64,000 nt of DNA from Paludibacteraceae bacterium (lineage in GTDB: Bacteria; Bacteroidota; Bacteroidia; Bacteroidales; Paludibacteraceae): contig JAGCFX010000031.1 of the NCBI GenBank assembly GCA_017649925.1, forward strand, positions 1 through 64,000, read 5' to 3'. The notes under the pieces were generated by a model that did not search any database, was not told the DNA's origin, and worked only from the letters and a program-made list of their open reading frames with translations. The translations under genes were made by a program, and so were the position numbers. Shown piece after piece: positions 33,511 to 41,300 of the stretch. The number at the start of each line of letters is the position of its first letter. The first letter of the stretch is position 1.

Positions 33511-34838
33511 CCGGGATATTCAAAATCGCAATTTTGCCATTCGGGACTGATCTGCACGAAGGTCTTTTTCTGTTTCTTCAGAATCCAATCGTGAATAAAA
33601 TCAGCACTCTGTTTGGATTCTAACATGCTTTTTATCGTCTGGAAATCGTCCGTCAGGTTCGCGCGGTGAACGTCCGTTTTTTTCTTTACTTTTACGATTG
33701 CGCACACCTCGCGGTTCTTCGTTTGGTCCATCATTACAAAAGGCTGCGAGATATCACCCTCATTCAGATTATAAATCTGTTTCGCAATCTCCGGAGCCAA
33801 ATCCTGATACTCAAACTTACTGCTGCCGGTATTAGGATTAATCATCAGTCCCGCATTCATGACAGTGTTCTTGTCTTGCGAGAAGCGGATGACGGCTTGC
33901 TCAAACTGAAGACTGTCTTTTTCAATCTGTTGGCGTATACTGTCCAATCGTTCTATCGCACGCACCTTATCCGTCGCGCTGATGCGCGGGCGTATTAAAA
34001 TATGACGGCAGTTGATGCGCTCGCCTTTTTTCTCGATCAACTGAATAATATGATAACCATATTCCGTTTGAACGATTCGACTCACGCGCTTCGGATCATT
34101 CAAATTAAACGCTACGTCGGCAAACTCCGTTACTAACTGACCTTTGCCCACAAACCCCAACTCTCCGCCGCGTTTGGCACTCTCTGTGTCTTCCGAATAC
34201 AGACGAGCTAACATGCCGAAGTCCGCACTCCCGTTTTGCACGCGCTCTGTGAACTCACGCAGTTTTTGCTTCACGCGCTCCGTCTCTTCTGCAGGCACAG
34301 GCGGTTCAAAACTCAAGATCTGCACTTCTACTTGTGCCGGCATCAGCGGTATCGAATCCATCGGCAGTGAGTTGTAATAACGCCTTATCTCAGCCGGTGT
34401 CGGTTTGATGTCTGCCGTCAATTTCTGCTGCATCTGCTGGATAATCATTTGATTGCGCACCGCCGTCATCATCTCCTCGCGAATCTCACTGCTCGTCTTG
34501 CGGAAATACTCCTCCATTTTCTCTTTGGAACCGATCTGATTGATGTAGTAGTTCATTCGCATGTCCACTTGATGGCTCACACTCGACTCGTTGGCTTCCA
34601 CAGAGTCAATAATCGCTTGGTGCAAAAATAGTTTCTGAACCGCTAGCTGCTCAGGAATAACGCAATACGGGTCACCCGGAATAGGCGTTCCCTCGTATTG
34701 AGCACGCAAGCGTTCTTCTTCTACCTCGCTGCGCAAAATAGCCTCGTCGCCTACCACCCAAATAACTTCATCAATCACGCCCTGCGCCTTAACCGTCAGG
34801 CTAAGTAGCAGCATCAAAACTATACCGATTTTTCTCAT
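33498..34838 (-). CDS. SurA-like periplasmic peptidyl-prolyl isomerase
   Basis: A 446-residue protein with signal peptide, a SurA N-terminal helical domain (VIDEVIWVVGDEAILRSEVE) and two parvulin domains, at about residues 165-270 (VEVQILSFEPP to YGYHIIQLIEK) and 275-380 (INCRHILIRPRIS onwards). It should chaperone and isomerise unfolded outer-membrane proteins. It lies between a smaller SurA-N-like lipoprotein and the OstA-like gene. Confidence 0.92.
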   Translation of the reverse strand: MRKIGIVLMLLLSLTVKAQGVIDEVIWVVGDEAILRSEVEEERLRAQYEGTPIPGDPYCVIPEQLAVQKLFLHQAIIDSVEANESSVSHQVDMRMNYYINQIGSKEKMEEYFRKTSSEIREEMMTAVRNQMIIQQMQQKLTADIKPTPAEIRRYYNSLPMDSIPLMPAQVEVQILSFEPPVPAEETERVKQKLREFTERVQNGSADFGMLARLYSEDTESAKRGGELGFVGKGQLVTEFADVAFNLNDPKRVSRIVQTEYGYHIIQLIEKKGERINCRHILIRPRISATDKVRAIERLDSIRQQIEKDSLQFEQAVIRFSQDKNTVMNAGLMINPNTGSSKFEYQDLAPEIAKQIYNLNEGDISQPFVMMDQTKNREVCAIVKVKKKTDVHRANLTDDFQTIKSMLESKQSADFIHDWILKKQKKTFVQISPEWQNCDFEYPGWIH

Positions 34839-34850
34839 TATTCAGATTCT

Positions 34851-35735
34851 TTATTTCTCGTAAAACTTTATCTCTCCGCTTTGCAGCGCTTCGTTATACA
34901 ATCGTTCTCTCTCTTTTTGCAAGAACTCGACTTGTCGTCGGCTTAGCACAATCTTCTCAATTTGCGGACGGGCATATTCCAACGGCATCTGTTCGCCGCG
35001 CAAATGTTTCTCCGTTACTTGCAAAATATAGGTCTTTAGCGAATCAGCCGTCTCCACTTGATTACCGGCTTTTAACTTCGCCTCCAGTTCCGCACGTTCC
35101 ATAGGCAGGTGGCCCAGCACTTCTGTGGTCGTCAACCATTTGTCAACGAAAAGCTCATATCCACTGGCGTTTTGATAAGCATATTTCTCGATGTTATCCA
35201 GCGTTTTGCTGTCCGCATTGACATTTTGATTCTTCATTTCCGACAACCATTTCCGTAACTTCTCCACTTTAGCGGCCTCATTGGGAACAACAACAAGCAA
35301 CCCCTTCATGATACTCTCGTCTAAGCGGAATCGATCCGGCATTTTGTTGTAGATATCCATTGCCATTGAATCGGAAACGGTTTTGTTCATGCGCCGCTCC
35401 ACTAAACTCTCCTCATAAGCATGCACATACAACGTACGGCGGTAGTCTTCCACCAGCGATTCAATCTCACGGCTGCTGTGGGCTTGCGCGTTGTCATAAA
35501 TCAACAAATCCTTAGCCCACTGACTGATAAACTGTTGTGTCACGCGCAGACTGTCTTCGCTGCTCAAACCCAAGGTCAGCGAATCCAACGTCGAACGATA
35601 TAGATAATGTCCGTTCAACTCAACAGCTGCACCGGCTTGTTGCTTCTTTGCCAAAGCATCACAACCGCTTAGCATCACAATGCTTGCACACAAAAACCCT
35701 GCCAATAGGGCAATAATGATGGTATTTTTCTTCAT
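34851..35735 (-). CDS. Lipoprotein with SurA-type N-terminal domain
   Basis: A 294-residue protein with lipoprotein signal and lipobox MLSGC (Cys 25). The mature part is a charged helical protein (residues 40-290) with AVELNGHYLYRSTLDSL, resembling the opening of SurA/PpiD-type foldases, but I see no complete parvulin domain. It probably acts as an anchored chaperone partner of the next gene, 12 bases downstream. It is first in the envelope operon. Confidence 0.75.
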   Translation of the reverse strand: MKKNTIIIALLAGFLCASIVMLSGCDALAKKQQAGAAVELNGHYLYRSTLDSLTLGLSSEDSLRVTQQFISQWAKDLLIYDNAQAHSSREIESLVEDYRRTLYVHAYEESLVERRMNKTVSDSMAMDIYNKMPDRFRLDESIMKGLLVVVPNEAAKVEKLRKWLSEMKNQNVNADSKTLDNIEKYAYQNASGYELFVDKWLTTTEVLGHLPMERAELEAKLKAGNQVETADSLKTYILQVTEKHLRGEQMPLEYARPQIEKIVLSRRQVEFLQKERERLYNEALQSGEIKFYEK

Positions 35736-35764
35736 AAAAATGCCTTTTTATCCAAAATCGGCTG

Positions 35765-35795
35765 CAAAAGTACAAAAAATATTTCACATACGCAA
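35765..35795 (-). promoter_or_regulatory. Promoter of the envelope-biogenesis/dnaG operon
   Basis: On the minus strand, TTG (35795-35793) and TACTTTTG (35772-35765), 20-bp spacer. The -33 side lies 17 bases from the ribD stop. Confidence 0.8.
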
Positions 35796-35811
35796 GCGCG
35801 CGCGGACTTTT

Positions 35812-36876
35812 TTAACGAATTAGCATATATAATCGATGTCCGTCAACGTTTTCGAACGTCTCCGGAAGAGCAATCTTAGGAGCAGCAACTCCCTCTCCGA
35901 TAGTCAGTTCAGGAGCTACTTCTATATGTATCTCATCCCAGATGCCCGTTTCTAGAATATGTTCCAATAAAGTGCGACCACCTTCCACCAAAATGGAGTG
36001 TATCCCACGACTTGCCAAATCGCTCAACACGAATGGCCAATCAGTTCGATCGCGATAGACAATTGTTTCGGTTTCATCGGAGAAAATTCGCGCGTCAGCA
36101 GGTATTCTGTTGTGCCTGTCCAGCGTCACTCGAATCGGGTTTCTGCCCTCCCAGTGCGTGTTCAGCAATCGCGGATTATCCAGCAGTACAGTATTCGTTC
36201 CAACCATAATCGCCATGTTCTCTGCCCTCATCTTATGCACCAGTTTCTTCGTCTCCTCCGTTGATATCGCCAAAGCACCATTCAGATGTTCTCCCTTTCC
36301 TTTAGGGAGGGGTTGGGGGTGGGCTCTTTGCCGATCAATAAACCCATCCGCTGTCTGCGCCCATTTCAAAATCACGTACGGACGGTGTTTCTCGTGCAAG
36401 CACAAGAACCGTTTGTTCAACTCGCGGCACTCTTTCTCCATCACGCCAACAATCACTTCAATACCTGCGTCACGTAACATCTGAACGCCTTTGCCTGCCA
36501 CTAACGGATTCGGATCTAACATTCCCACCACCACTCGTCCGACACCTTTCTCAATAATCAACTTCGCGCAAGGAGGCGTCTTCCCGTAATGACTGCACGG
36601 CTCCAAACTCACGAACAACGTGCAATCTTTTAGATTAACCGCAGATAATTCGTAATTTTGATTTTTTAATTCGTAATTCCTAAAACAATTTACTTCCGCA
36701 TGTGCCTCACCATATTTCTCGTGCCAACCTTCCGCCAAAATTATCTCCCTTCCTCCTATGGAAGGGTCGGGGTTAGGCCCCACCAACACAGCACCAACCA
36801 TCGGATTGGGTGCCACAAAATACTCTCCGCGACGAGCAATTTCAATACAACGTGCAATATAATTTGCGTATTCCAT
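35812..36876 (-). CDS. ribD: Riboflavin biosynthesis bifunctional deaminase/reductase
   Basis: A 354-residue protein. The deaminase domain (1-145) has APNPMVGAVLVG, HAEVN and PCSHYGKTPPCA (zinc ligands), and the reductase domain (about 150-354) has VILKWAQTADGFIDR, MVGTNTVLLDNPRLL and HSILVEGGRTLLEHIL. It catalyses the second and third steps from GTP to riboflavin. ATG 36876 fits the family start; 36921 would run into prmC's promoter. Three stretches absent from usual RibD are coded by repeat DNA: GPNPDPSIGGRE, NYELKNQNYELS and AHPQPLPKGKGE. Confidence 0.93.
   Translation of the reverse strand: MEYANYIARCIEIARRGEYFVAPNPMVGAVLVGPNPDPSIGGREIILAEGWHEKYGEAHAEVNCFRNYELKNQNYELSAVNLKDCTLFVSLEPCSHYGKTPPCAKLIIEKGVGRVVVGMLDPNPLVAGKGVQMLRDAGIEVIVGVMEKECRELNKRFLCLHEKHRPYVILKWAQTADGFIDRQRAHPQPLPKGKGEHLNGALAISTEETKKLVHKMRAENMAIMVGTNTVLLDNPRLLNTHWEGRNPIRVTLDRHNRIPADARIFSDETETIVYRDRTDWPFVLSDLASRGIHSILVEGGRTLLEHILETGIWDEIHIEVAPELTIGEGVAAPKIALPETFENVDGHRLYMLIR
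36291..36325 (+). repeat. GC-rich palindromic repeat, copy A (in ribD)
   Basis: It begins CTCCCTTTCCTTTAGGGAGG and continues GGTTGGGGGTGGGCT. The left part self-pairs (CTCCC/GGGAG). Read on the ribD strand it gives AHPQPLPKGKGE, in frame, in a surface loop before the reductase core. It shares its layout with 36745-36779 and 57044-57078. Confidence 0.8.
36647..36678. repeat. Heptamer tandem array in ribD
   Basis: On the coding strand, units of seven bases (AATTACG, AATTAAA, AAATCAA, AATTACG, AATTATC) run consecutively, so AATTACGAATT recurs 21 bases apart. It is translated as NYELKNQNYELS, just after the HAEVN zinc motif. Confidence 0.75.
36745..36779 (+). repeat. GC-rich palindromic repeat, copy B (in ribD)
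   Basis: It begins CTCCCTTCCTCCTATGGAAG and continues GGTCGGGGTTAGGCC. It is the same layout as copies A and C but more diverged. On the coding strand it gives GPNPDPSIGGRE between the conserved PMVGAVLV and the IILAEGW strand of the deaminase. Confidence 0.7.
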
Positions 36877-36894
36877 TTTTTTTTTGTAATTTTG
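36863..36894 (+). promoter_or_regulatory. Promoter of prmC-recX
   Basis: TTTG 36863-36866 and TAATTTTG 36887-36894, 20-bp spacer. The -33 element lies within the first codons of ribD on the other strand. The predicted transcript start coincides with the prmC GTG start (36899), implying a leaderless or nearly leaderless mRNA. Confidence 0.75.
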
Positions 36895-36898
36895 CGGC

Positions 36899-37708
36899 GT
36901 GATTTCAAAAATTCGTGACATAGCATCGCAACTCCAAGTCGCTTATCCCGCTGATGAAGCGGAAGCCTTGGCATGGTGGATTGCTGAGGAGTTAAGTGGC
37001 TTGACTCGCACCGAACTCCAATTCGGCTGCAAAGGTACAACAAATTTTCCAAATTTGCAAACAATTATTGACCGATTATTGCATTTTGAACCGATTCAGT
37101 ATATTTTTGGCCATACTTTATGGTGCGGATTGGACCTCAAACTCACTCCTGCCACACTTATTCCCCGCCCCGAAACCGCAGAATTGGTAGAAAAAATTAT
37201 CAATTATCAATTATCAACTATCAATTGCCACGTTCTGGACGTGGGAACCGGCTCCGGTTGTATAGCGATTGCTCTCAAAAAAGCACATCCCGAATGGCAA
37301 GTGACAGGTATCGATATCTCTGCCGAAGCAATCGCAGTCGCCAAAGAAAATGCTATCCGCAATAACGTTGATGTAAACTTTTACCAAAGGGACATTTTCT
37401 CCGATTTTAACGAAACTTTTAATCTTATCGTCTCTAATCCTCCCTATGTCCGAGAAAGCGAAAAATCTTCGATGAGACCGAATGTTTTGAACTTTGAACC
37501 TCCTACTGCACTCTTTGTGCCGGACAATGACCCGCTTCGTTTCTATCGCCGCATTGCAGAATTGAAACCTGACTTCCTCTTCTTTGAAATCAACGAAGCC
37601 TTTGCCTCGGAGATGGAAGAACTCCTTGCTAGTCAGGGCTATACAGACATACAACTATCCAACGATATCTATGGTAAAACACGAATTGTCCAAGGCAGAA
37701 TGGCTTGA
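36899..37708 (+). CDS. prmC: Release-factor glutamine methyltransferase
   Basis: A 269-residue SAM enzyme. The N-terminal helical domain has EALAWWIAEELSGLTRTEL, then FEPIQYIFG and TLIPRPETAELVE. The catalytic domain has VLDVGTGSGCIAIAL for SAM binding and IVSNPPYVRESE, whose NPPY motif holds the glutamine. It methylates the GGQ motif of RF1/RF2. The start is GTG 36899 because the N-terminal domain is needed and no ATG is available. The IINYQLSTIN stretch before the SAM motif is coded by a heptamer array. recX overlaps its end by 38 bases. Confidence 0.93.
   Translation: MISKIRDIASQLQVAYPADEAEALAWWIAEELSGLTRTELQFGCKGTTNFPNLQTIIDRLLHFEPIQYIFGHTLWCGLDLKLTPATLIPRPETAELVEKIINYQLSTINCHVLDVGTGSGCIAIALKKAHPEWQVTGIDISAEAIAVAKENAIRNNVDVNFYQRDIFSDFNETFNLIVSNPPYVRESEKSSMRPNVLNFEPPTALFVPDNDPLRFYRRIAELKPDFLFFEINEAFASEMEELLASQGYTDIQLSNDIYGKTRIVQGRMA
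37030..37061 (-). promoter_or_regulatory. Promoter of ribD, inside prmC
   Basis: On the minus strand, TTTG (37061-37058) and TACCTTTG (37037-37030), 20-bp spacer. It is the only match upstream of ribD and lies antisense within prmC codons about 44-54, giving a ribD leader of about 145 nt that overlaps the prmC transcript. Confidence 0.7.
37194..37228. repeat. Heptamer tandem array in prmC
   Basis: Seven-base units AAATTAT, CAATTAT, CAATTAT, CAACTAT, CAATTGC follow each other. They are translated in frame as KIINYQLSTIN between the PRPETAELVE motif and the SAM-binding strand. Confidence 0.75.
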
Positions 37709-38105
37709 TAAAGCTGAAGCGTATTGCGCTCGTTCGGAACACTGTGCCGCAGATGTGCGACGCAAACTTTTTGAGTGGGGCGCACCGTCCGAAATCGCCG
37801 ATTTCATCGAACAAAAACTGCGCGAAAACGACTTTCTGAATGATGCCCGTTTCTGTCATGCTTATGTGCATGATAAAGTAGAGTATCAGTCTTGGGGTAG
37901 AATAAAAATCCAAGCGGGACTCCACGCACTTCAACTCCCCGAATCCGACATCCGCAGCGCGTTAGAAGAAATTGACGAAGCTAAATATCGCGACAATCTC
38001 CGTGCACTCATTGCTTCCCGCCGCGCCGACTCCGAAGATAAACGCCTCCGCTTCCTCCTCCAGCGTGGTTTTACCTACGAAGAAATCAAAAAAAATGCAA
38101 AATAA
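37671..38105 (+). CDS. recX: Regulatory protein RecX
   Basis: A 144-residue helical protein: LSKAEWLDKAEAYCARSEHC, then DVRRKLFEWG, IEQKLRENDFLNDARFCHAYV and WGRIKIQAGLHALQLP, the three-helix repeats of RecX. RecX binds RecA filaments and limits strand exchange. ATG 37671 within the end of prmC fits the family start. recA is not in the window. Confidence 0.88.
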   Translation: MVKHELSKAEWLDKAEAYCARSEHCAADVRRKLFEWGAPSEIADFIEQKLRENDFLNDARFCHAYVHDKVEYQSWGRIKIQAGLHALQLPESDIRSALEEIDEAKYRDNLRALIASRRADSEDKRLRFLLQRGFTYEEIKKNAK

Positions 38106-38137
38106 TTTGCATAATTCAAAAATTTGTTGTATCTTTG
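38106..38137 (+). promoter_or_regulatory. Promoter of the leader RNA and giant secreted protein
   Basis: TTTG 38106-38109 and TATCTTTG 38130-38137, 20-bp spacer, starting directly after the recX stop. Confidence 0.78.
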
Positions 38138-38143
38138 CAGCGT

Positions 38144-38289
38144 AATTATTAATATTGTAATACCATGTGGCATGATACTGCGTATATCGCAACAGCTCCG
38201 CCTTGCTATAGCTGTATGATAATCAGCAATTTGCGTGCTTTGTGTGGTTGCATAAGCGGTGTTTGACTATGCGTCAAGCGCTGCTTTTT
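38144..38289 (+). ncRNA. Structured leader RNA with internal terminator
   Basis: The predicted transcript from about 38144 contains a hairpin TGCG-TATAT-CGCA (38179-38191), a second with ACAGCT pairing to AGCTGT (38192-38215), and a strong 13-pair terminator. It would give a roughly 146-nt RNA ahead of the giant gene, either a stable small RNA or an attenuator-type leader. I do not recognise an Rfam family. Confidence 0.55.
38255..38289 (+). terminator. Intrinsic terminator inside the leader
   Basis: AGCGGTGTTTGAC (38255-38267) pairs with GTCAAGCGCTGCT (38273-38285), with three G-U pairs and a TATGC loop, then a T run. No further -33/-7 promoter match lies between it and the downstream start codon. 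Confidence 0.8.
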
Positions 38290-38326
38290 GTTTATAACGA
38301 ATATTCATTTTAAAAATTTTAATAGT

Positions 38327-38374
38327 ATGAAAAAACATTTATTTCTTTTTATGAAAAAACATTTATTTCTTTTG
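38327..38374 (+). repeat. 24-bp tandem duplication across the start codon
   Basis: A 24-base unit beginning ATGAAAAAACATTTATTTCT occurs at 38327 and again at 38351, differing at the last base, so the start codon and the first eight codons (MKKHLFLF/L) are duplicated in frame. Confidence 0.9.
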
Positions 38375-41300
38375 ATGTGCGCTGTAATGGCGGCAACAAT
38401 GACCTTTGCTGCACAGCAGGGAAGCAAGGGAGGTAGATTTAGCGTAGCTTCAGGCGTACAGGTGCGCTTTGCGCAAGGAAACCTCCAGTATCATGTCCGC
38501 AATCATGTATGGCAGTTTGCTACGCGTCAGGACAGCGTGATTGGAGAATCCAACGAGGGACGTATTACAGAGAACTACAACGGATGGATTGATCTGTTCG
38601 GATGGGGTACCAGCGGTTATAACAACAAAATGCCTTACATGTATTCTCGCACTAACTCAGAATACGCTTTTGGCGACAAAACAGATATAGCCGGCACGAA
38701 CTATGACTGGGGTGTTTATTGCGCTATCTCCAACGGAGGAAACCAAGCCGGCTTATGGCGTACACTTACCAAAGCCGAGTGGATGTATATGCTCAATAAC
38801 CGAACAGACGCGCCGCTGCTTCATGGTTTCGGAAGTGTTAACGGACTTCGGGGATTTATTCTTCTCCCTGACGGTTGGGCATTGCCCGTTGGCGGGCATT
38901 TTACGTCCGTGGGTACCAATCGCGCTCAAAATGCCTACACATTGGATGAATGGGCAATCATGGAAGCCGCAGGTGCTGTTTTTCTGCCGGATGCCGGATA
39001 TGCAACGCCAAAATCAAACGGAACCGTGGAATGGTCCGGGCCTTCTTCTAGTAGGGGCAATATCGGCGTTATGGAATCTTCTTACGTGTCCTCTACCGCA
39101 AATACTGCTTCTTCATGCTCATGTTTCAAGTTGTCGTACAATTTAAGTTCGTATGATAGTGAGACCAATTTGGTAAAGAACGCTAATTCAAGCAGTTTTT
39201 ATATGGAAAACCCAGTTCGCTTGGCTTATACGATCGTGGATTATGATGTTGTCTTCAAGAACTGGGACGGGACTGTTTTGGCTTCGCAGCCGGTAGAGGT
39301 TGGTTCGCCTGCTACTCCTCCAACGCCTCCGGATCGTTCCGGTTATACGTTTACCGGTTGGTCGTCTTCTGTCACAGGAATGACGCCGGCGTGCATTACC
39401 GGACCGGTAACCTTTACCGCGCAGTATGAAGAGCGTGTGACATACACTGTCCGCTTCATTGATCCTTATGACGGCACTGTGCTTAAAACGGAATATGTGG
39501 ATCCTAACGGCGCAGCTACCGCACCTGCGGAGCCATCTCATACCGGCGGTTATACGTTCCTTAGATGGGATAAAGCATTCAATAATATCACTGCGAACAC
39601 TGACGTGAATGCGTTATACCAATATGGTCTCCGCATTGCCGGTACGCGTGTGACAGATGATAATCTCTCTACGCTGGGTAGTCTAACCGGCGTAACGGTC
39701 AATACCGGCGGTTATCTTATTTTTGAGCCGGCAACCAGAACGCTGAAGATGAAGGACCTAACAATTACGACAAGTAATGTCACCTGGGCTATCTTTACCC
39801 AGATTCCCAACTTGCTTATCGAAGTGAGTGGAACGTGTGACTTGAATACACCGTATTGTATTGCTTTCCGTTCCGATAATAACACCTCCATTGTCGGCAT
39901 AGACAACTCCGCGCTGCTGAAAGTGCGTAATGCAGGACCGCTGCCTTCCGGTGTAGAAGGAGGAACTGCGGGTATGTGCTATGCCGCATTGACTACGTTC
40001 AATAATTCCAGCCTAACGATCTCTGATTGTAACGTCCAAGTTGAAGGAGCCGGCGGCATCTATATCCAGGGTTCATCGCAGTTGATACTCACCCGCGTAC
40101 ATCTGACGACGAAAGTAGTGGGAACTCCCACCGGCGACAAACAACGGGAGGTAATGTTATCCTTCCGTGCGAATGTGGCACCGATACTCAGTTATTGTGA
40201 GCCGCTCGCCCCGGAAGGTGTAACGTATAGTAGCGAACTCAAAGGTTATACGGTCGATGGCTTCAACCTCACAACAGAACAGGTTGAGATTGGACAACCG
40301 CCTTGCTCTGCTAAAACGAGCGAGTTTACACAAACGGCTTGTGATTTCTATACATGGAATGACCAAACCTATACCACAAGCGGTAATTACGACCAGACCT
40401 TTGTGATGCAGAACGGCTGTGACTCAGTCGTTACATTGCATTTGACTGTCAATCAATCAAAGGCAAGCGAGTTCAGCGAAACAGCCACCAGTTCTTATAC
40501 ATGGAATGGTCAGACATATGTTATGAGTGGCGATTATCGGCAGACTTTCTCCGCGGCTAACGGCTGTGACTCAGTCGTTACGCTCCATTTGACTATCACC
40601 ACACCGGTAACCAATTATTTCGTAGCAGGAAACGGTAGTGCAGGTAATCCTTGGTGCGATGGTAAGTTCTGGGATCCGGCAGGCTCGTTGATTCAGGATG
40701 GTTCTATTACCTTCCATAATGTGCCGGTAGGTACGTATGAGTTCAAAATCACTAATGGCGATTGGCAAAGCGGCGGAGGCAGCGAATGGGCATTCGGAGC
40801 AGTGGATGCTAGTTGCAGTAGTGCAAATGTGGCTAACGGAGGTAGTGACGCAAATGGAAATATCAAACTCATCACTTCTGTTAAACAAGATATTAAGATT
40901 GAATTTGATGGCACGCGCATCTGCGTCATCGGTACGTTTGTTGACCCGAGTACAGTGGTTGTCAGTGACTATACTGTTGTTGGCTCAGAAGAACTATTAG
41001 GAGCGTTTTGGGATCTGTATGCTCAGGCAAATGATATGACACTTGCGGAACCGGGCATCTTTAAATTGACAAAGAATAACATTGCTTTGGAGGCCGGCGT
41101 CGTTTATCAATATAAGGTTGTCGGCGGACACAACTATTCTATCTTCCAATGGCCTTCGGAGTCCCAAAACAACGAATTGGTGGTAGAAGAAGATGGCGAT
41201 TACGATGTAGTCTTTACTTTCAATCGTAATACCAATCCCTACACACTGACGGCTGTAGCAACCAAAGTAAAAGTCATCCCAGAGGAGGTTCCGACGGATA

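Noticed and set aside
36899..37060. N-terminus of prmC as non-coding because a promoter lies in it
   Set aside because: The encoded helices (EALAWWIAEELSGLTRTEL) match the PrmC N-terminal domain, so the DNA does both jobs.
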